Assembly: GCA_037178625.1 (NCBI GenBank)
Contig: CM074129.1
Location: forward strand, 2,790,001-2,854,000
Direction of reading: 5' to 3'
Source: Skeletonema tropicum
Lineage: Eukaryota; Bacillariophyta; Thalassiosirophyceae; Thalassiosirales; Thalassiosiraceae
DNA length: 64,000 nucleotides
Under the pieces are notes generated by a model. The model searched no databases and was not told the origin of the DNA. It saw nothing but the letters and a program-made list of their open reading frames with translations. The position numbers and the translations under genes are program-made. Each line of letters starts with the position of its first letter. Position 1 is the stretch's first letter. Positions 8,703-18,400 of this stretch are shown piece after piece.

Positions 8703-11366
8703 CTCTTGGCTTCTGATTTTCAACTGCAATCGATTCTTAGTATGCATCAATTCGCCATATTTCTTTTGTTTCTTCGTCTCCTCTTCCTCAAGGCGCTCTA
8801 TTTCATCCCTCAGTCGTTCAATTCTCAATTGCGCTCCTTTTGTTTCGTGCGAACGTAGTCGAGAGTATACCACTGCTTCAATTTTTGAGTGTTGTAACAG
8901 TGCAAAGGACTGCATAGATGAATCGATTAGAGATTGAGACCGCTGATTGTATCCTCCCGTTTGGATCACGAGTTTTTGTTCAAGTTTGGAACATGCTTTC
9001 GCGACAGCATTGGTTGCATTTTGAATAGCCTTGTATTCAGCATATAGTGTTTCAGCAGTGCAGTCATTTCCTTCGTCTCCTTGCTCCCATCCGTTAGTTG
9101 AGAATGATAATTGGGTTGCACTTCCACTTGCTGCTTTCACAGTATCTGCGACAACTGCGTCCAATACATCAGAATCATTCTCGTAATATTTTCCAGTTTT
9201 CGACGATAGCAGCTCTCGCTTTTCTTGTAGAACAGCTTTCATCTCATCCTCTAGCAGTTGACTGGCAGAATTTAAAGACTCTTCTGGTATATAATCCAAA
9301 TGTGTTTCTGGCTCCATCGTCTGCTTACGCTTTTTGTCTTTTTTGTCTTTCTTTCCCTTTCCCTCGCTCATCAACGATGCAACGATTGGGTCCTTCTTGT
9401 CTGGCTGGACTGGGTGAGCATAAGCGTCATGACTAATTAAAGTCATCATTTCTTCATTTATCAGCTTTGCCGCTGAAACCATTGCCAAGTCTTCATCAGT
9501 TACAGTATCTTGAAGTCTACCCAAAGCAGCACCACTTTTAGGTCTAGGAAGATCTGGTCGTTTGATAACTGATGACTGCTCTTCATACAACTTTTCTGCC
9601 TCTTTTTGCAGTCGTCTTATTTCTTCAGCATCTACTTCTGCTGCATCTTTCACGAGTACCTTGCGTCCAACTCGCTCATCTTCGTCAGCTTCCTCCATAG
9701 GGACATCTTCTGGCACAGCCAACTCGTATTCAAATTGCGGTGCAGGTAAATTTGCCAACGCTTCCTCTAGCTCCTTACGAGCTCGTTTAGCACGACGACG
9801 TTCTTCTCTTGCTAATTCTCTCACTGACATGTGACGACTTGCAAACGTACTCGCACCGAACGAAGATGCCCCAACAGAAGCGTCATCATTTGTAACAACA
9901 GGTCCAACTTCCATGGGAGTCCTATTGGGTGCATTCAATCCAAGCTCATCTCTATGGACTGATGCTTGTGTAAGAGGGGTTTGAGTACTAGCTTTTCTCT
10001 TCATCCCAACTGTAGCATCATCGGCAACACTTGCGCCTCCCAACATGGGTGTTGCACCATATACAGCGGCTGCAGCAGCCGTTCCAGTCAAACCAACTCC
10101 AGTCCCAGCTCCCCCTTCAAGTAACTCGGCATTTTCATCCCCAAGTAATGGAGTTTGACCCGTCGATAAGGCGCGCAGATTCATAGCTTCTCTTTGAATA
10201 ACGTCCGTTCTCGAAGGCTTCCCGGCTAGAGCAGAAGATGCAGGTGTACGCATTGGGGTTGGCAATGGACGATCACTGTAATCACCCAGCAAAGCGGTTG
10301 TAGCACCACCTGCTGATCCCCCCTCACCCCCCGCCGCTGCTGCTGCTAATGATGCCAATGCCTCCTTTTCTTCCTCACTTGCCTTGGCCACCCTTCTCAA
10401 TTCATCGTCCTCAATTGTCGGTTCTGGCATCTTCAACACACCCCGCTTCCTCGAAGCAATTGGATCATTACGCTTTGCAACTTCCGCCACAACATACTGC
10501 ATATTCGATCGTTCCAACGATCTCAACCGTGCCTCCTCCCTCTTCTGCCGTTCCTTCGCCTCCCTATCCCTCTGCCGATATTGCATCTCATGAATACGCT
10601 TATAATCCACATCCTTCAACCGTTGATTTCGTGCACTTTCCGCACGCTCATCTTCGTCCCCCGTGGCATGAAATCCCGCCGGGGCAGGTTTGTGAAATGG
10701 AATCTCCACACCCAAATCAATATCCCGCAATCGTTTCTTGGACCGTGATTTGGCCTCCCCGCTGAGCAAGCCCGCCGCCTTTAATTCTCGTCGTTTTTGC
10801 AAGTCTGCCAACCGCTTTGCCTCGGCTAGCATCTTTTCACGTGCCTTACGCTTGGCCTTTTTACCCTGAGTGTTGGCCAATCTGGCTCGTGCCTCCTGTA
10901 GCATTTCTACTTCATCTTCATCCATATCAATGGGATCGGGACGTGCTGGTTTGGTTTCTGGATGTGGATCAATTTCACCTGGACGCAATTTTCGTGCAGC
11001 AATGGCACCACCAGCACCGTCTTCTTCACCCTCTCCACCCCCCGCAGCCTCATCCAACAACCGCTCATACCGTTCCTGACACTGTCCCCCCGTCCTCCCC
11101 ACAAGTGGTCCAATCGTCCTCCACTGCGCGGGCATCAATTTCGCCAAATGTAACAACTTTTCATCCTCCTCTCGACTCCACTCCACCTTCCGTACCGATG
11201 GATCCAACCACTCATTCCAACGGGCCTTGCATTGCTTGGCGGATTTGCGGTTGAGGAGGGAGGCGACGCGGGCCCATTGTTGTTTGCCGTATTTCATGAC
11301 GGCGGCTTTGAGGATTTCATCCTCGGAGTTTTTCCAGACGCCTCCTTTGATGAAGACGCGGACCAT
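8694..11366 (-). CDS. CDC5L: CDC5L/Cef1 pre-mRNA splicing factor
   Basis: This intact 890-codon single exon encodes the Myb-like core subunit of the Prp19/NineTeen spliceosome complex. The N-terminus starts MVRVFIKGGVWKNSEDEILK and has two Myb repeats (about residues 7-57 and 58-105). The first contains GKQQWARVASLLNRKSAKQC and the second AQWRTIGPLVGRTGGQCQER, both nearly invariant in the family. A long, charged, helical middle follows (residues 150-300), then a Thr-Pro-rich region with repeats such as RTPM, QTPL and ATPML that is a known phosphorylation-type linker in CDC5L. A C-terminal coiled coil (residues 780-890) also follows. The length suits the family (about 750-900). It is convergent with phytochelatin synthase. 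Confidence 0.96.
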   Translation of the reverse strand: MVRVFIKGGVWKNSEDEILKAAVMKYGKQQWARVASLLNRKSAKQCKARWNEWLDPSVRKVEWSREEDEKLLHLAKLMPAQWRTIGPLVGRTGGQCQERYERLLDEAAGGGEGEEDGAGGAIAARKLRPGEIDPHPETKPARPDPIDMDEDEVEMLQEARARLANTQGKKAKRKAREKMLAEAKRLADLQKRRELKAAGLLSGEAKSRSKKRLRDIDLGVEIPFHKPAPAGFHATGDEDERAESARNQRLKDVDYKRIHEMQYRQRDREAKERQKREEARLRSLERSNMQYVVAEVAKRNDPIASRKRGVLKMPEPTIEDDELRRVAKASEEEKEALASLAAAAAGGEGGSAGGATTALLGDYSDRPLPTPMRTPASSALAGKPSRTDVIQREAMNLRALSTGQTPLLGDENAELLEGGAGTGVGLTGTAAAAAVYGATPMLGGASVADDATVGMKRKASTQTPLTQASVHRDELGLNAPNRTPMEVGPVVTNDDASVGASSFGASTFASRHMSVRELAREERRRAKRARKELEEALANLPAPQFEYELAVPEDVPMEEADEDERVGRKVLVKDAAEVDAEEIRRLQKEAEKLYEEQSSVIKRPDLPRPKSGAALGRLQDTVTDEDLAMVSAAKLINEEMMTLISHDAYAHPVQPDKKDPIVASLMSEGKGKKDKKDKKRKQTMEPETHLDYIPEESLNSASQLLEDEMKAVLQEKRELLSSKTGKYYENDSDVLDAVVADTVKAASGSATQLSFSTNGWEQGDEGNDCTAETLYAEYKAIQNATNAVAKACSKLEQKLVIQTGGYNQRSQSLIDSSMQSFALLQHSKIEAVVYSRLRSHETKGAQLRIERLRDEIERLEEEETKKQKKYGELMHTKNRLQLKIRSQEKK

Positions 11367-11587
11367 GATGGATAATAGTATTTATTATTATTGATATTTT
11401 AAGTGTTCAAGTGCTAATGTTATTGAATGATTTGGTGGAAAGATCTACTCCTATGCAGTGTGAACAATTCCCTCCATCAAGCCATGTTGGGTTGTGGTGG
11501 TATTGTAGGTGGCTGGTGGCTGTTTGTTCATAGAAGTGCACTGTAAATTCAAAGATTGAATTTTAAATTTTTATCTCTTTCAATTCG

Positions 11588-11645
11588 TGACTCGAGTCAT
11601 TGATCTGTATTGAATATCAATGTATTTATCCCGTGACTCGAGTTA
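11588..11645. promoter_or_regulatory. Two TGACTCGAGTYA palindromes 46 bp apart
   Basis: TGACTCGAGTCA at 11588-11599 is a perfect 12-bp palindrome, and TGACTCGAGTTA at 11634-11645 differs by one base. Each contains TGACTC half sites of the kind bound by Gcn4/AP-1-like bZIP proteins plus a central XhoI-like CTCGAG. They lie about 220 bp upstream of the CDC5L start and about 530-580 bp upstream of the chitinase start. The regulatory role is inferred. Confidence 0.35.
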
Positions 11646-11961
11646 TTTTCAGATTTCATTGCCTTCAAAAGTTTTACGCATGGCTTATCTTCACTCATTC
11701 TATCTGTGCGTTTGGGTTGTTTTTGAGCGACTCACGACCGATGGAAGACATATGCAGTCACTTTGCGACAGTCACATTCTCGCAATCATGTCACCTTTCA
11801 CGATTACTTTTGATGCGATGCTCTCCCTCCTTGCTTCGCTTTCACGAGTCCTTTGCGAGTGATCGTACTCCTACTACTTATCTGCAACTGTATCTTACTT
11901 TATGTTTTTTTTTTAGGATAAATAAGTGATTAGTTTAGGATGGTATTCAGGAGCTGTTTAC

Positions 11962-12071
11962 TGGGCAAGCTGGATCTGAACTTGCCCATTTTAGGTAATA
12001 AGAGGAGTGCAGTCTAGGTATCTCTAGTTCAGTGGCAAGTCCGCACTCCTCTTGTCACCTGTGCTAGGTGA
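11962..12071. repeat. Cluster of three inverted repeats
   Basis: Three potential stems occur in 110 bp. The first is TGGGCAAG/CTTGCCCA (11962-11969 with 11981-11988). The second is an imperfect 22-bp stem, 11993-12014 with 12039-12060, with 18 matches and a perfect 11-bp core AAGAGGAGTGC. The third is TCACCT/AGGTGA at about 12055-12071, sharing the right arm of the second, so the two are mutually exclusive. It could be a small structured RNA, a miniature inverted-repeat element or a DNA cruciform; I recognise no known RNA family. Confidence 0.45.
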
Positions 12072-12171
12072 TGGTATGTTGCTTGAGCGAGGCTGAAGTA
12101 AATAAACAGGAATTTTGCATGCAGTTCGTTGCGATTACGCAAGCTCTATCATTGTGAAAGGCTCATAAAAC

Positions 12172-14192
12172 TTGATGTGTGCTATCATGAAGCAATCAAT
12201 CCTCTTCTTCCTCCTTTCTAACCTATCCATCGTCTCGGCACAATGGCGTTGCGGCGTTGACTTTGGCGGCGCAACTTGTGCCGACGGCGGCTTTCCAACC
12301 TATTGTTGCTCATCTGCAGGTTGGTGTGGCACCACCGACGCTTACTGTGGAGCAGGTTGTCAAAGTGGGCCGTGTACTGGCGGGCCTACTCCACCGCCAC
12401 CAACTCCACCACCGGTAAATCCTCCATCTCCTCCTCCACCAAGTCCTACTGGAAACTACAACTACTGTGGATCGTCATGGACCGATGCCAACTCTCAATG
12501 TGGTCAAACTTGCTATGGAGGCACCAATGCAGAATGCTCCGCAGGGACCTATTGCTACGCAGATGCAACTTCTTGTCCACAAGTGTTCGATGGACCTCCA
12601 TCTCCACCACCACCCACTCCAAACCCTACTCCACCAGTGCCCACGACACCAGCTCCATCTCCTACTACTGCCGTGGCCCGGCACGATTCTAGATTGGTTG
12701 CCTACCTGGGCAATTGGCAGTCTTGTCCATCCGCAGCTCAAGTAGCTCCATACACCCATATTGTGATTGCATTTGCCGTCTCGTACAGTTGGGCACCGAG
12801 CAAGAACAATTGTGATTCACAGTGCAACATTGCTGCTCCTGTCATTTGCAACAACTCTCCCAACCCAGCCTTGGTTCAACAATGGCAAGATGCTGGAAAG
12901 AAGGTCATCCTTTCCTTCGGTGGAGCTGGGATGGGAGGAAGTTGGAATGGTGATGTGAACAACTGCTGGGATTACTGCTTTGGCAAAGAAGAGCAAGTTG
13001 CTGCTCAGCTAGTGCAGATTGTCAAGGATAATAACTTTGATGGGGTGGATATCGATTATGAATACTGTTATGACGTAGCTGGTGGAAGGCATGGAGGATG
13101 TAGTCAAGTGACATCTGACTACTCTGATACTGCAGCTCAAAACTTTTTGTCTGGATTGACATCTCAACTGCGTCAAAAGCTTGACGAAGCATCTACAATT
13201 ACATCCAAAACGTATGAGCTATCACACGTTCCAATGGATAGTGACCTGGTACCATCCAGTCCATACTACCAACTCCTCAAGGCTCAGCACTGGAATTTAG
13301 ACATGGTCATGCCACAGTTCTACAATAGTATCACAAGGCCTGCGCTAGATGGATTTGAAGGTTCTGGATCAGGACAAGTGTCAGCTGCAAGTGTTTACAC
13401 CAACATCGCCAATGATCTCTTCCCTGGACAGCCTGACAAGATTGTGTTTGGTTTTTGTATCAGTGATTGCGGCGCAACTGGTTCAAACGCAAATGGGTTC
13501 CAAGCTGCGAATGTCATGGAAGGCATCAAAACTTACAACAATGGAGAGTTTGCTTGCAATGGTGGAGGTGAGTTATTCTTCAGCTCTCCACACAATCTTA
13601 TTTTAACTGATTCAATATCAATCACCTCACGAACCTTCTTCTTTTCTATCTCACAGCATTCTTTTGGGTAATGGAGCATGATACCAACAACAGTTTCTCC
13701 AACCCAGTATCAGCTGTCTTGGAAACTACAAGTGGATGCATTGATGCTGGACCACCACCAACGCCTCTCCCAACATCCAATCCGACTCCTTTGCCAACAT
13801 CTCCACCAGTCACAGGCCCTCCGACAAATAATCCAACACCTTTGCCGACATCTCCGCCAACAACTTCTTCCCCAACGCCTTTCGTAGCGACAGAAGCCAA
13901 GTATATATGTGCAAAGAATGAACCTCTACCATCTACGATCTGCGCCGAGGGCTCAACTGCAAGTGACCAGTGCACTACCATCGGCCAAGCAAATAGTTGT
14001 GGCAAAGGAGGAAAGGTTTGTTGGTGGAATGAGGCGTGTCCAAGTACTTCTGGTCCCCCTCCTCCGCCCTCGACTCCTCCTCCTACACCTCCAAGCAACT
14101 GCTCTCCTCAGGGCGTTTCTTGTAGCCAGGGTAGTGACTGCTGCAGCGGTAACTGCCCAACTAGAGGAAAGAATCCTTACCAGTGCAAGTAA
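12172..14192 (+). CDS. Secreted GH18 chitinase with chitin-binding domain (2 exons)
   Basis: Exons are 12172-13567 and 13657-14192; the 89-bp intron (GTGAGT...CACAG) joins GGA-G to CA-TTC, giving 643 residues. A signal peptide (about residues 1-23, ending SIVSAQ) is followed by a hevein-like CBM18 (Cys-rich [16 protein letters not shown]). A Pro-rich linker, a second small Cys-rich module and another Pro linker come next. The GH18 barrel then has SFGGAG and the catalytic signature [10 protein letters not shown] (acid/base Glu297), with MVMPQFYN further on. The second exon holds the end of the barrel (AFFWVMEHD), Thr/Pro-rich linkers and a C-terminal Cys-knot-like module ([13 protein letters not shown]). 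The enzyme should cleave beta-1,4-GlcNAc chains outside the cell. Diatoms that extrude chitin fibres carry such enzymes. Confidence 0.94.
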
Positions 14193-14478
14193 GATAACTG
14201 TTAGAGACTTTGTATTGCAATATAGATGATGCAATATGCACAATGATTTAGCTGTAGTAGTAGTTGGCATGATCTAGCATAGATAAAGATAAATAAGAAT
14301 AAATAGTTCTAGAAGATGTCAGATATACCATTCTCAACATCAATCTCTTGTGCACAGATAAGACGAAAACTTTTCACAAGCAATCAATTGCATTCCTTGC
14401 GTTCAATCTTTTCATCATGTTAACCATCATTTTTCTCTCCCCTCCGCCTACAAGACAATTGCTCACAGCTATCATTAT

Positions 14479-14946
14479 TTATCCACTCTTGGACTTGTAC
14501 CGATACTCCTCTTGCACCCGATACGGTTCCGTCAAAATCCAGTTCTTCTTCTTCTTCAGTTCCCGATCGCAACACCGCTTGTAATATGCAATGGCTAATC
14601 GACATTCATCTAATGGGTTGTCATTTGGAGATGGTAATTTGGACTTGTCAATATCGGCATTGTCCGAAATCTTTGTAGCTGCTGTTGTAGTGTTACCATC
14701 CTCTTGCTGCTGCTGCTGTAGTTGCGATTTTTTAGCCTTCTCCACATCCTCATAATAACTCTTTCCATACCCCATCTTCTCCATATCTCTCGCCTTGGTC
14801 GTGGCCTCATTGGCCAAGCAGGCGAATAATTTCTCCGCATGTTTTTCACACCCCGCTGGTTCGACGGGGAAGTAGGGGGGGAGTTGGGATGGACCTTCGA
14901 GGGTTGGTGGGCCGGAGAGTGCGTCGCGAATTCTGTTCCAGACCAT
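14479..14946 (-). CDS. Twin CX9C (CHCH-like) small protein with expanded loop
   Basis: The 155-codon frame encodes two perfect CX9C motifs, CEKHAEKLFAC (residues 33-43) and CRLAIAYYKRC (residues 115-125). The pair is the signature of proteins oxidised by Mia40 in the mitochondrial intermembrane space. The two helices are normally separated by a few residues to a few tens; here about 70 residues, including a Gln run, lie between them. The N-terminus starts MVWNRIRDALSGPP and the C-terminus is Lys-rich. I cannot assign it to a named family member. It is likely a respiratory-chain assembly or structural factor, by inference from the motif only. Confidence 0.75.
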   Translation of the reverse strand: MVWNRIRDALSGPPTLEGPSQLPPYFPVEPAGCEKHAEKLFACLANEATTKARDMEKMGYGKSYYEDVEKAKKSQLQQQQQEDGNTTTAATKISDNADIDKSKLPSPNDNPLDECRLAIAYYKRCCDRELKKKKNWILTEPYRVQEEYRYKSKSG

Positions 14947-15463
14947 GATTATGATGACTTTGCGCTGCTATATAATTGTGAACGGCGTGATGGCGTGCTA
15001 CACTTCTTTAGTACACTTTGTGATATTGTGATCTTCACATCATGATCACATCACGATGTTGTTGTTTGTGGTTGGTGAGTCAGCTAACGAATTTAGCCGT
15101 CATTCGTCTGATTCAGAGGAAAAGATTCCAAACACGAAAGTGTTTTATCAATCGTTTGTGCGTGTTTCGATTCCAATTTCCCCTGCAGATTGTCTCATCT
15201 TGATTGCAGTCATGTTGTTGGAGCGGGGTGTTGGTTGTACTAAGGCGCCTACAGCAGAACAATATCATTGTGCATCATTGATTGAAACAGAAATCTGAAT
15301 CTACTATTAAAGAGCTGTGCGCTGCGTTGTATTAATCTCGTGACAAATGACGATGCGCGTATGTATGACACCGTACAATTTGTTGTAGACAGCTCAATCA
15401 GAATATTATTCTACTGTTGCACGACACAACCGAGAAGACAGTCATAGAATCAATCAGACCACA
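14947..15463. other. Divergent 5' region, no gene seen
   Basis: This 517-bp gap separates the divergent CX9C and ArfGEF genes. A frame at 15056-15298 encodes no recognisable protein and has no supporting feature. Nothing else stands out. Confidence 0.4.
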
Positions 15464-18400
15464 ATGACACCCAACAGCACCACCGACGGCATGGAGGAGG
15501 CAAGCCATCTTGTAGAATTGATTGCAAGCCAACTCACCGAGGGAGACGCTCCATCAGGAAACTTTGATAACTATCCCGACATTACCGCCAACATCATCAA
15601 TCGGAACAACAAGACCACAATAAGGTTCCACGACAATAGTAATGACGGTGCAAGTGTCACAGCCTCGGAACCGTCCGTATCATCGAGCAGTGTTGGCATA
15701 GACCGTCTACCAAGACCGAAACAATTGCGATTTCCTCCTCGGCCTCCTACTGCTTCCGACCATAATGCGTTGTCACCTCGGTCATCCTTTACTAACAATA
15801 CATCCAACAGTAGCAGTTGCTTTAGCATGGGCAAGCAGGACAACATGGGTAGTAGTCTTTCGTTACCGCACTCATCCAATACATGTTTTACGATTGGGTC
15901 AGAATTGATGGGTACAAGTGCCTTGGCTGATTTGTGTTTGCAAACGGTGGACTCTATTGGCAGAAATAGTAGTCATTTCAGCAGTGACGGCATTGAGAAG
16001 AATTTACAGCAATCAAGCAGTGACAAGCAAACTGACAATACAAGCTCAACCAATTTCTTATGGGATGATACAGATATTGATAACATGGGCAGTTTTAGTT
16101 TTGAAGTGGAAGACGAGGGAGAATCATCATCAGAAGGCAAAAAAGTAGAGCAACCTACTGCAGCAGCAGCAGCAGCAGCAGCAGCAGCGGCGGCAAAGCC
16201 AAAAGATTCCAATGAAAATGGAATGTTCCAACCAAAGCGACGCACAGTAATGTTTGGGTCAGAATATGCACGTATACTATCATCATCAAGTCCACTATCA
16301 CCATCTTCAAACAACGGGCAACGTTCCAACAATGCACGAAAAATGAGACAATCCATCAAGGCGCGGTTTACATCATCTTCGAACAAGGAAAGTGTGGAAT
16401 CTGGAGGGTTCGTACTAACACTTGACGATTGTCCCAAATGCCGTTGCTACCGCTGCCATTACCGATGTTATCATTACATCAGGTAGCAATCATGTGTTGC
16501 CACCAAAAGGTTACTACCGAGCATTCCCAATTGGGAGAAAGAAGGATGAATTGGCATATGTCAATGTCAAGAAGGAGCCAAGTTGGGATCGTGCGGTACA
16601 ACGTCCATGTGTGACAGCAATATGTGTCATTTATCCGGATAGGAATGAATTTGTCCCACCTGGGTTTAGTGTGGTGAGATATTACCAACCAAGTAGTGAT
16701 GACAAGGCGGCTGGTGACAACTTGGCTTCACCGGCAAATGTGAATCCATCCAGTTCGGGAGAGCGTGTGTATTTGTGCTACAGACGTTCTAGGGAAGGCA
16801 ATCCACTAACAGGTTTGACGTGCCTGCAACCATCGAATGGGGATGTCATACCGGAGGGGTACACGGTGTTGGAAAAGACACCACGGAATTTTTTGGCGGA
16901 TATGACTGCCAATTCGGACCAACCATTGTTTCTTGCGTATCGACAAAGATTGGAAAACTTGGAATGCTTGCGTCCATTGCCGTTGGTATTATCAGTGCTC
17001 CAGTCAAAACAAGATTTTGTCAAGAAGGAACTGAAGGCATACTACTGTACGGGAGGGACAGTTGTGTCATCGGATGTGGGAAGGTTGCATATTATGGATC
17101 GATCGACGCATAATATTTTGAGCTCCTCATCCGCGCAAAGTCGTCTCAATCTGATACAAATGGCTAGAGAGGGAAGTTCGGAAGGCGGCACAGCTGTGCC
17201 ATCGTGGATTAGTTCCACTTCGAGTCAGTCTTCGAGAAAGGAAAAGGATAAGTCGGTAGACTCCGCCCACAGTGCCGGCTCTGATGTAGGGGATGATCCA
17301 ACTTCTTCTCTCTTTGGTGATACTAGCTCAGTGGGGAGCTCACCAAGTCGAAGTTCGGCGTCAATAGGTACCCCGAATTCTTCCAACATCAATTCACATT
17401 TACCTCGTCAGTTCGACGATACTGTGCAGACATCACTGGATGCAATGGATTTCATTCCATTGATTGAATGCGCAAATTCTGTAAGGACTGAACCCGAACT
17501 GCAGTCACGCATTGCGATCATTTCTCCAATATTGACAGCATGCTACACTTCTCAGGGCGGGTCCGCTCTTGTGGCCGTAGAAGGATTGACCAAACTCTTG
17601 AATGAAACTAACTTTTTCGCCCAGGACGTGGCAGATGCTAATAATGTCCTTGAAGCAAGTTCTCGATTGACCCTCATTGACCTGGCTGTTCAAGTTGTCT
17701 GCGATGTGGCAACGACGACATCAAGAGAGACGTACTTCCGTTCATGCGTTGACTTTGTGTCAGATGCTGTACGGTATGCCAACGGTAGACTCAACGATCG
17801 CACCACTGGTTTCATCATGCGTTTTTACCTGTTTGTGTACTACTTTGGAGCGAGTGTCCCTACATCTGGCTGGCCATTTATCCGTGACGACTACTTATTG
17901 ACAGATGATATTGAAGGTAGCATAGTCGGTGTTTATCTGCCAGGTGGTGCGCCACAGGCTGCTGCGATCGCGCTGAGAGAGTTTGTTTCAATAATGCTTG
18001 CAAGCATTCGGACTGTCAAGGAGCCGGAAGGTTACTTCCTACCAGATCCAAGCAATGCGGAAGATGAAATTGATTTGGAACAATCGCAGACGAAAATGAT
18101 TACATCCAAATCAGCCGAAAATACCATCAACAAAGTGGACCTTGCCAACTACACACAGCTTGCGTTGTACCAAATACATAGATCCGGCGGAAGCGAGCTA
18201 TTTTGGCATGATATGATAAATCAATGTGGCATCGGTCTGTTTGGGAGTAGCGACACATCAAATCAAATGGCCATTCACGCCAACATCATTTCTTTTGCCG
18301 TTCTTGCCAGCTTCATCAAGATTGCTTCAGGCAAAGTTCGCATAATATCAAAGGATGCTGATCCTGTTCCGCGTGATGTCGCCAGTAAGCTTCTCAGTTT

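Larger units (their letters stand above)
11367..12171. other. Long intergenic region with palindromes and hairpins
   Basis: No coding frame here looks real in 805 bp between divergent CDC5L and chitinase. It contains a palindromic bZIP-like site in two copies and a run of three hairpins, listed separately. It also holds an A/T-rich stretch with a T9 run near 11900. Confidence 0.5.

Noticed and set aside
16392..16482. A 91-bp intron with GTGTGG donor, internal TACTAAC and CAG acceptor that would join the first two ArfGEF frames
   Set aside because: It would remove ITDVIITSG, the expected beginning of the MABP repeat, and the branch-like TACTAAC lies far from the acceptor. One surplus base in TCCCAAAT explains the data better.
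16422..16500. Independent start of a second protein at a TTG codon
   Set aside because: Non-ATG initiation is not expected here, and the upstream frame leads directly into this one.
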